64,000 nt of DNA from Maricurvus nonylphenolicus (GTDB lineage Bacteria; Pseudomonadota; Gammaproteobacteria; Pseudomonadales; Cellvibrionaceae), in assembly GCF_042854845.1 (NCBI RefSeq), contig NZ_AP031498.1, positions 4,836,001 through 4,900,000 of the forward strand, written 5' to 3'. The notes beneath the pieces are model-generated. The model saw only the letters and a list, made by a program, of their open reading frames with translations, was not told where the DNA came from and did no database searches. Made by a program: the position numbers and the translations under genes. Positions 57,642-64,000 of this stretch are shown here, one piece after another. The stretch's first letter is position 1. Every line of letters starts with the position of its first letter.

Positions 57642-59753
57642 TTACTGATAATCTTTAAACGATTTATTTTGTTCGACCAAACGTTCCAATAAAGGTGCTG
57701 GTTTGAACCACTCTTCACCATAATCACCCAGAGACTGTCGGTAGCCATTCAGTGCTGCAAGTATTTTATCCAAGCCAATTTCATCGGCGAACTGCATTGG
57801 TCCCCCCTTGAAAATCGGGAAGCCGTAACCATTACAGTAGACAATATCAATATCACCCGAGCGATAAGCAATACCTTCATCGAGAATCTGCGCGCCTTCA
57901 TTAATCAGTACATACATAGTCCTTTCGACAATCTCCTGATCAGTAATAGCTCGCTGCTTAATGCCAAGCTCATTTGCCAGATCCGCGGCTAATGTCATGA
58001 CTTCCGGGTCCTCGCGCTTGTCACGCCCCTCATAAATGTAAAAGCCACGGCCGCTTTTTTGACCATAACGCCCCAACTCATAGAGTTTATCGAGAATTGC
58101 AGCGTAATGGGGATCGCGAGGGTAACAAGCCTCAGCGTTTTCCTGGCGAATTAAATAACTCACATCGATACCCGCCAAATCAGCCATACTAGGGAAACCC
58201 ATCGCCAAACCAAAATCAGTCAGCGCCTGATCAATTTGTGCTGGTGACGCCCCTTCCAGGATCAGCCGGGCAGTCTCTCTCCCATAAGGCTCTATCATAC
58301 GATTGCCAATAAATCCCCAACACACGCCTGACACGACCGGTACTTTCTTAATTTTTTGAGCCAATTTAATGGTCGTCATCAGAACATCATCGGCCGTTTT
58401 TTCGGCACGAACAATTTCTAACAAACGCATCACATTGGCAGGACTAAAGAAATGGGTGCCTACAACCGCTTCTGGCCGTGATGTGACAGCGGCAATTTCG
58501 TTTACATCCAATGTCGAGGTATTGGTTGCCAGAATGGCACCAGGCTTACAAACTTCATCCAGAGTTTTAAATACTTGCTGTTTAATATCCATCCGCTCAA
58601 AAACAGCTTCGATCACAAGATCTACATCGCTAATATCGGAATATTCAGTGGTTGATTTTAGTAAGGACAAACAACTGTCAACCTGAGCTTGAGTAAATCG
58701 CCCCTTCTTGGCACTGATTTCATAGTTACGCCGTATCGTGGCAATACCTCGCTCCAACGCTTCTGCATTAAGATCCAATACGACAGTCTCAATACCAGCA
58801 TTGATAAAGTTCATGGCAATGCCACCACCCATGGTTCCAGACCCAATCACAGCAACCCGATTGATAGGGCGTATTAGAGTTTTGGATTGAATACCAGGTA
58901 TCTTGGTTGCCGCTCGTTCAGAAAAGAACAGATGCTGCTGCGCTCTTGCTTGTGGCGTCTCCATACAATCTCTGAAAAGATTAGCTTCAAAAGCTATACC
59001 TTCAGCCAGAGGTAATGCACACGCCGCTTCCACAGCCTGAATACATTGCTCAGGTGCATAGAAGCCTTGAGTGCGCGCTGAAGTTTTACGACGGAATTCA
59101 AAAAAGTAATCTTCCGGTAGATCACTTATATCTACCGCCATATCTGCACAATTTCTCAGTGGGGCATCATCTGCGACAAGCTCTTCAGCATAATTTACTG
59201 CCGCTTCAAGTAACGCTTCATCTTCCAAAGCCAGACGATCAATGGCCTTAGCTTCTAATAGCTTTTGCGCGGCTACAGGTTTACCTGACGAAATCATCTC
59301 AAGTGCTAACGGGGCTCCAGCTAATCGAGGCATTCGCTGCGTTCCTCCAGCCCCGGGCAATATACCCAACTGTACTTCTGGCAAACCAATCTTCGCTTTT
59401 TTATCGGCGATTCTATAATCGCAGGCCAAGGTCAACTCACATCCACCACCTAGCGCCATACCATTGATTGCCGCAATGACAAGCTTATTTGTACCCTCAA
59501 CAAAATCACACAACTCAGATAAATTAGGGGAAGCGAAGGCCAAATCCCCGTCAAACTCACTAATATCAGCACCGCCACAGAATATACTTCCAGAGGACGC
59601 TAGCACAATAGCGTCCACATTCTCATCCGCTAACGCCTTCTGAAAGTTACTCATAATAGCCTGGCGCATACTCAAACCCAGGCTATTCACTGGGGGGCTT
59701 GAAAGTTGTAATACTGCGATATTATTTCGTAGTTCGTAAGTTACCTGAGTCAT
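57642..59753 (-). CDS. Fused enoyl-CoA hydratase/3-hydroxyacyl-CoA dehydrogenase
   Basis: The 703-residue multifunctional enzyme has an N-terminal crotonase domain (SIFCGGADISEF, NGMALGGGCELTLAC, GLPEVQLGILPGAGGTQR with both acidic residues), an NAD-binding domain near residue 298 (VAVIGSGTMGGGIAMN) with the histidine in GTHFFSPANVM, and two C-terminal 3HCDH domains. The size matches the FadJ/MFE-1-like group rather than the 715-730-residue FadB. It does steps two and three of beta-oxidation and pairs with the thiolase downstream. The start has no strong Shine-Dalgarno. Confidence 0.94.
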   Translation of the reverse strand: MTQVTYELRNNIAVLQLSSPPVNSLGLSMRQAIMSNFQKALADENVDAIVLASSGSIFCGGADISEFDGDLAFASPNLSELCDFVEGTNKLVIAAINGMALGGGCELTLACDYRIADKKAKIGLPEVQLGILPGAGGTQRMPRLAGAPLALEMISSGKPVAAQKLLEAKAIDRLALEDEALLEAAVNYAEELVADDAPLRNCADMAVDISDLPEDYFFEFRRKTSARTQGFYAPEQCIQAVEAACALPLAEGIAFEANLFRDCMETPQARAQQHLFFSERAATKIPGIQSKTLIRPINRVAVIGSGTMGGGIAMNFINAGIETVVLDLNAEALERGIATIRRNYEISAKKGRFTQAQVDSCLSLLKSTTEYSDISDVDLVIEAVFERMDIKQQVFKTLDEVCKPGAILATNTSTLDVNEIAAVTSRPEAVVGTHFFSPANVMRLLEIVRAEKTADDVLMTTIKLAQKIKKVPVVSGVCWGFIGNRMIEPYGRETARLILEGASPAQIDQALTDFGLAMGFPSMADLAGIDVSYLIRQENAEACYPRDPHYAAILDKLYELGRYGQKSGRGFYIYEGRDKREDPEVMTLAADLANELGIKQRAITDQEIVERTMYVLINEGAQILDEGIAYRSGDIDIVYCNGYGFPIFKGGPMQFADEIGLDKILAALNGYRQSLGDYGEEWFKPAPLLERLVEQNKSFKDYQ

Positions 59754-59825
59754 TCTAAAACCTAATCTATCTATAATGTCTAATTCTACAGCCGCTGCCA
59801 GTTACGACTCACAACACTCTCGATA

Positions 59826-59857
59826 AAATACGGGCCGCATTAGAGCAGCCCGTATTT
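59826..59857 (-). terminator. Rho-independent terminator of the TonB receptor gene
   Basis: A 10-bp perfect stem (AAATACGGGC / GCCCGTATTT, 12-base loop) is followed on the minus strand by further T residues, 51 bases after the receptor stop and 73 bases upstream of the fadB-like ATG, so the two are probably separate units. Confidence 0.85.
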
Positions 59858-59907
59858 AGTCTCATTACTTAATGCTATCGAGATTAAAATACGAAGATAT
59901 CTATTAA

Positions 59908-62424
59908 TTAAATCTCGTACTTTACTGACAAGGTAAACGTGCGTGGACGAATAGTTTGTGCAAAATGGGATCCTGACGCTAAAGGAATATCCTGACTTAG
60001 CGTGAAAGACTCTTCATCAGTCAGATTGTTACCATTTAACATGAACGTCCAACCATCCATAGAAGCCAACCGCACTGACGCATTCAACTGGGTAGATGCA
60101 TCATCCAAAGAGTTTTCGTCCAGATCATCCTGACGATAGGATTCATCTCGATAGCTCACATCCATCCCTAAACCAAGCGTCCAAGCATCTGTAATGGATG
60201 TTTCATAAGCCAGCGACACACTACCAGTAAATTCGGGTGTCTGCGCTGCTACTCGACCAGACAAATCATTTACGCCAGCTTGTGCGCAATCACCATTACT
60301 GAGGAAAGCTGCCGCAGGGTTAGTACCGCCAGCCCATGCCTCTTCCCTATAAGCAAGATATTGCGCATTGGTGCATCCCTGGTTATCAAAGTTTTCAAAT
60401 TCGAAATCAATCCATCCAACAGATGCCGTAAGCAGAAGTTCATCAGTCAACTGCCAGCGGCTGTCAATTTCAATGCCCTGTGTTACGGCTTCTGCAGCGT
60501 TATCTACGTTGTAGGTTGTTTGGCCGCTAAATACCGAAACCTGCATATCTGAATACTCAGAACGGTACATAGCAATATTCATTTCACCGGCGCCATCAAG
60601 CAGCGAGAGCTTTGCTCCAATCTCAAAGGTAAGAACCTCTTCCTCATCAAAACCAATTTCAGAAGGATCCGGAGCCAGACTCAAATAAAACGAGTTAAAT
60701 CCCCCCGCTTTAAATCCAGTTGAGGCACTCGCATAAGCCATCCCCATACTGGAAAAATCCCACTGCAGATTTGCCGACCAGGTCCAGCTGGTTTCTTTAC
60801 GCTTTAAGTCATCAAAGCTGTGCGGAACATATTCACCAAACAGGCCAGCCAAAGCCCCCGCCAGGGGATCCGAGGATGGAGCTTTATTCGTCAAACCGTA
60901 ATCAGATACCACGGAACTGTGGGAAGCGGTTTTTTCTTCACTGGTATATCGTAAACCGAAGGTAGAGCGTAGCGTTTCACTCATGTGCCAGGTTAACTGA
61001 CCAAAAGTAGCCCAGGATTCCGTATTCTGGTCCAGTTTTACATAGCGATTAAAACCATCAACACCAAGCGCGGTAATAGGACCCGCAAGTGTAGCCTGAG
61101 AACATGCAGACGCCGTAGCCGCCGAAGTACCAAGACCAGCATTTGTAGCTGCCGCAAGCGCTGCTGCCACTGCAGGGTCATCTGTATTCGGGTCATACGC
61201 TACGGTAGTTCCACCACCCGCCGCACAACTTAAGCCAGCAAGATCATTCAACGCTGAAACACCTAAAGGTGTATTACCTTCAGCCACCAAATCTGCATCC
61301 AGATAAAATGCACCAATGATGTATTCAACTGCGCCTTCCTGATTTGAAGCGTATCGAATCTCAAATGTTTTCTGCTCGAAGTCTTCCTCATCATTAAAGT
61401 TGAGCGTATCCAAAGTACTGATATCGGCATCAACCATGCGGTCAGATGTATATTTTGAATAGGATGCAATTGCCGTTAACTCACCGTCATCGGCAAAACT
61501 GTGATTTAAAGTCAGTGAGGTTTCCGTGGTATCTCCATCAAACAACTGACTACTGCCCAATTCTTGATTAGGATCCGGGTCTAACGGGTTTGTACCAATC
61601 GCAGATTTGCCATTGTAGCTGTCTTCAAGACCTAACGCCGCTAATGAACCCGCATTTTGCAGCTCCCAAGATGTACCCTGATTATCCCAAGTACCATGCT
61701 CAAGCTTATAAGACACCGATGTTGTATCACTCGCATCCCACACCAAATAAATCCTCGCCGCCTGCTCATCGGTCTCTGGTTCATCGTTACCATAGCGGAT
61801 ATTTTCAACCCATCCTTCATTCATAGTACGATCGAGCACAGCTATACGAGCAGTAACAGAGTCTGAGAGAGCACCGGAGAGGTACCCAGTAAACTCGGTT
61901 TCATCAAGATCGACGTTATAAGATACTTTTCCCGCTCCTGTGAGTTCATCGGTCGGTTTTGCAGAAGTAATACTGAGAGCACCTGCAACCACGTTTTTAC
62001 CAAACAGAACGCCCTGGGGACCACGCAGAACCTCTAAGCGCTCTACATCCAGAAAGGAGAATCGCGATTGAACACCACGACCACGATATACACCATCAAC
62101 AAACGTAGCGACGGACTGCTCAAAACCGGCCTGGTTACCCGACTGGATACCGCGAATATTGACACTATCACCGATTTCAGAACCCACAATAGTGACATTT
62201 GGTACCTGTTTAATGGCATCACCAAGGTTACGCATGCCTGCATCGGAAATCTTGTCACCAGTCATTGCCGCAACTGAAATTGGCACATCCTGAAGACTTT
62301 CAGCTCGTTTCTGTGCGGTTACAATGACCTCTTCAAGCTGCACTGACATAGCTGGAGCAGAAACCCCAGCCATGGCTACCATTAATGCCTGTGAAATACT
62401 GACAACAATCTTTTTCTGTTTCAT
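59908..62424 (-). CDS. TonB-dependent receptor
   Basis: The 838-residue outer membrane receptor has a signal peptide (ending SAPAMS), the N-terminal signature LEEVIVTAQKRAESLQDVPI, a plug with VERLEVLRGPQGVLFGKNV and a barrel that ends FTLSVKYEI. Its N-terminus closely resembles that of the receptor at 1-1134. I use the ATG at 62424 (GAGGTGA just upstream); a GTG one codon earlier is in frame. It sits between the ferredoxin and the beta-oxidation genes, so it may import the substrate that these and the monooxygenase process. Confidence 0.95.
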   Translation of the reverse strand: MKQKKIVVSISQALMVAMAGVSAPAMSVQLEEVIVTAQKRAESLQDVPISVAAMTGDKISDAGMRNLGDAIKQVPNVTIVGSEIGDSVNIRGIQSGNQAGFEQSVATFVDGVYRGRGVQSRFSFLDVERLEVLRGPQGVLFGKNVVAGALSITSAKPTDELTGAGKVSYNVDLDETEFTGYLSGALSDSVTARIAVLDRTMNEGWVENIRYGNDEPETDEQAARIYLVWDASDTTSVSYKLEHGTWDNQGTSWELQNAGSLAALGLEDSYNGKSAIGTNPLDPDPNQELGSSQLFDGDTTETSLTLNHSFADDGELTAIASYSKYTSDRMVDADISTLDTLNFNDEEDFEQKTFEIRYASNQEGAVEYIIGAFYLDADLVAEGNTPLGVSALNDLAGLSCAAGGGTTVAYDPNTDDPAVAAALAAATNAGLGTSAATASACSQATLAGPITALGVDGFNRYVKLDQNTESWATFGQLTWHMSETLRSTFGLRYTSEEKTASHSSVVSDYGLTNKAPSSDPLAGALAGLFGEYVPHSFDDLKRKETSWTWSANLQWDFSSMGMAYASASTGFKAGGFNSFYLSLAPDPSEIGFDEEEVLTFEIGAKLSLLDGAGEMNIAMYRSEYSDMQVSVFSGQTTYNVDNAAEAVTQGIEIDSRWQLTDELLLTASVGWIDFEFENFDNQGCTNAQYLAYREEAWAGGTNPAAAFLSNGDCAQAGVNDLSGRVAAQTPEFTGSVSLAYETSITDAWTLGLGMDVSYRDESYRQDDLDENSLDDASTQLNASVRLASMDGWTFMLNGNNLTDEESFTLSQDIPLASGSHFAQTIRPRTFTLSVKYEI

Positions 62425-62608
62425 CACTCACCTCTATTCTCAGCTATCATTTATTTTTGTAATTTTCTTTCTTACGATAAACATGCCTTCACCGACCAAG
62501 AAATCAGTCAACAAATACATCCTGCACATCTCTTAGCATGATATGTTCATCATTTCGCGTCCCCACCTTATTTAGGGGTATTGATACACTATGATTAGTA
62601 GGTAATAG

Positions 62609-62932
62609 TTAGAAAGCAGGTTCAGGGAGATCGATAATCATGCCTGAGTTTTCTTCTGTTAATAAAACCTGGCATGCTAAGCGGCTATTCTGTTTTACCT
62701 CAGCTAACCCACCCTGCAGCGTCATTTCTTCAAAATCCCCTTTCGGTGACAGCTTGTCCATCCACTCCTCTCTTGGATAACAATGGCATGTCGCACATGC
62801 ACCCGCACCACCACACTGCGCCTCAATTTCAGGAATCATGTTTTCAACAGCACACTCCATGACAGAGCGACCCACCTCGCCTTCGACATCTACAGAACTG
62901 CCATCTGCGGATACAAACGTAACTTTAACCAT
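62609..62932 (-). CDS. [2Fe-2S] ferredoxin, adrenodoxin/putidaredoxin type
   Basis: The 107-residue protein has the ligands C40, C46, C49 (QCGGAGACATCH) and C87 (RLACQV), the C-x5-C-x2-C...C pattern of vertebrate-type ferredoxins that feed electrons to cytochromes P450. An AAAGG Shine-Dalgarno precedes the ATG. No P450 is in the window, but such ferredoxins usually lie near one; it may be beyond the right edge. It is flanked by the SDR and the TonB receptor. Confidence 0.92.
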   Translation of the reverse strand: MVKVTFVSADGSSVDVEGEVGRSVMECAVENMIPEIEAQCGGAGACATCHCYPREEWMDKLSPKGDFEEMTLQGGLAEVKQNSRLACQVLLTEENSGMIIDLPEPAF

Positions 62933-63016
62933 CTCATCACCTTTACATCATGGATGAACCATCATTAGATGATGATCCATCACTTCACAATTTATGATCG
63001 GATACACAATCGGCTT

Positions 63017-63775
63017 TTACTGTGCGGTATAAGCACCATCAACTGGCAACGCAGCTCCCGTCACAAAACTCGATGAGTCCGAACATAACCACATCACAGC
63101 CTGCGCAATTTCCTCAGGCGAGGCTAAACGCTTGGCAGGTACAGAGGCCAACACCTCCTCCAATACACCTGGCTGCTGTTGCAAAATTTCACTGACCATC
63201 GGTGTTTCTACACCTCCTGGGCAGATGGCATTTATGCGAATTCCCTTTTTCGCATAATCAAGCGCAGCACTTTTTGTGAGCCCCACCACGCCGAATTTAC
63301 TGGCTGAATAAGCCGCAATCTGGGGCGCGCCCACCAATCCCATAACAGAGGAGTTATTAACAATAGAGCCGCCACCATTCTTAATCATCGCTTGGGCCTG
63401 ATACTTCATACACAAAAAGACACCGCGGAGATTGACCGCTATAGTGCGATCAAACTCAGCAATATCTATTTCATCCATAGGCGACATAGCACCTTCAATA
63501 CCAGCGTTATTAAACGCACTATCCAATCGACCAAAACGATCAAGTGCAGCCAACATTAACTGCTCAACCTGTAGCGCATCAGTAACATCGGTTTGAACGA
63601 AAATGGCCTCAGCACCAGCCTCTTCAACCTGCTTAAGTGTTTGCTCTCCACTTGCCACACTCACATCAGCCAGCACAAGTTTTGCTCCCTCACGAGCCAT
63701 AGCCAATGCCGTGCCCTGACCAATACCAGAAGCCGCCCCTGTCACTACAATGACCTTTTCATTTAACAAAGACAT
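63017..63775 (-). CDS. Short-chain dehydrogenase/reductase (classical SDR)
   Basis: The 252-residue enzyme has the cofactor motif GAASGIGQG, NNAGIEG, the catalytic YSASKFG and the tail MWLCSDSSSFVTGAALPVDG typical of glucose/3-oxoacyl-ACP-dehydrogenase-like SDRs. The strong GGAGGGTAGGTT before the ATG fixes the start. It lies 54 bases after a Baeyer-Villiger monooxygenase gene and before the ferredoxin, so it probably oxidises the alcohol that yields the ketone substrate. Confidence 0.93.
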   Translation of the reverse strand: MSLLNEKVIVVTGAASGIGQGTALAMAREGAKLVLADVSVASGEQTLKQVEEAGAEAIFVQTDVTDALQVEQLMLAALDRFGRLDSAFNNAGIEGAMSPMDEIDIAEFDRTIAVNLRGVFLCMKYQAQAMIKNGGGSIVNNSSVMGLVGAPQIAAYSASKFGVVGLTKSAALDYAKKGIRINAICPGGVETPMVSEILQQQPGVLEEVLASVPAKRLASPEEIAQAVMWLCSDSSSFVTGAALPVDGAYTAQ

Positions 63776-63829
63776 AACCTACCCTCCAAATTTTTAAATC
63801 ATTTCGATACAACAGACTTACAGCCTCTA

Positions 63830-64000
63830 TCAGGTCATTTCGAAACCTGAATAATCTGTTTCAACTTCGTCTTCAAGACGCAGCTGGTAATTTGGAGAAC
63901 CACCAAAGTAAGCCAGGAATTGATTAGGTCGATGATCAGTATTCTGACCATTAAACCAAGAGTCGACAGTAGACATCAGCAAAGTGCTAGCAACCTCAGC
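63830..64000 (-). CDS. Baeyer-Villiger monooxygenase (cyclohexanone-monooxygenase-like), C-terminal end
   Basis: I translated the minus strand from the window edge to a TGA at 63830-63832, giving 56 residues. The segment SWFNGQN, then FLAYFGGSPNYQLRL and a final YSGFEMT, corresponds to the C-terminus of cyclohexanone- and steroid-type monooxygenases (W-x-x-G-x-N ... Y-x-GG ... Y-x-GF). The rest lies outside the window. It differs from the shorter enzyme at 2556-4055, which ends without this segment, so it represents a second subtype. Confidence 0.72.
   Translation of the reverse strand, partial: AEVASTLLMSTVDSWFNGQNTDHRPNQFLAYFGGSPNYQLRLEDEVETDYSGFEMT

Overview
This window reads as chromosomal DNA of a free-living, probably marine, aerobic gammaproteobacterium. 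The support is gene content and gene order. The run tRNA-Leu, rnr, rlmB ... rpsF, rpsR, a DUF2232 membrane gene, rplI, dnaB is the arrangement I know from Pseudomonas-like and Cellvibrio-like lineages. It is surrounded by TonB-dependent receptors, acyl-CoA enzymes, Baeyer-Villiger-type monooxygenases and short-chain dehydrogenases, as in marine lipid, terpenoid or steroid degraders (Spongiibacteraceae/Halieaceae-like is a guess). I see no prophage, CRISPR array or complete insertion sequence.

Layout. 1-10 kb is a catabolic/regulatory region. It holds a TonB receptor cut by the left edge, a Baeyer-Villiger monooxygenase followed by a family VIII-type esterase, a divergent Crp/Fnr regulator, an SDR, a BASS transporter, a PhnZ-like HD protein divergent from a LysR regulator, an enoyl-CoA hydratase and a GlxA-type AraC regulator. 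10-21 kb is accessory: a TPR/beta-barrel outer membrane protein with a charged secreted protein upstream, an AraC regulator followed by two orphan periplasmic solute-binding proteins, a cupin-TonB receptor-alpha/beta hydrolase run, and an unassigned TPR protein. 21.5-27.6 kb is a czcICBA-type metal efflux operon. 27.8-36.7 kb carries hemH, pyk, an Smr protein, a thioesterase, a TRIC/YicG-type membrane protein, acs, a double-receiver HD-GYP response regulator and a repeat lipoprotein. 36.9-52 kb is the conserved core (panC, dnaB, rplI, rpsR, rpsF, then rlmB, rnr, tRNA-Leu). A 6.2 kb block (yaiI-like gene, lipoprotein/M48 protease/lipoprotein operon, deaD, small secreted protein, truncated haemoglobin) is lodged between rpsF and rlmB. 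52-54.9 kb has a MASE1/CHASE histidine kinase and a stump of a solute-binding protein gene. 54.9-64 kb is a second catabolic region, all on the minus strand: C-terminus of another Baeyer-Villiger monooxygenase, SDR, P450-type [2Fe-2S] ferredoxin, TonB receptor, FadB-like fusion enzyme, thiolase, enoyl-CoA hydratase and a single-domain Rieske protein.

How it may work together (inference). In each catabolic region a TonB receptor could admit a hydrophobic substrate, an SDR could oxidise an alcohol to a ketone, and a Baeyer-Villiger enzyme could turn the ketone into an ester. On the left an adjacent esterase could split the ester; on the right beta-oxidation enzymes could take the products to acetyl-CoA. 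acs, pyk and the acyl-CoA genes in between fit an acetyl-CoA-centred metabolism.

The most distinctive structural signal is a family of 27-bp palindromes (arms GGGGTCTGACCC / GGGTCAGACCCC). Six of the seven copies form three facing doublets at 37.7, 42.0 and 48.2 kb, like REPINs, and two doublets bracket the 6.2 kb block inside the conserved rlmB-rpsF region. I did not find a clear-cut new defence or mobile system. The best candidates for something undescribed are the BVMO-esterase-Crp module with its operator-like dyad, the REPIN family, the two-lipoprotein M48 operon and the 13-residue-repeat lipoprotein.
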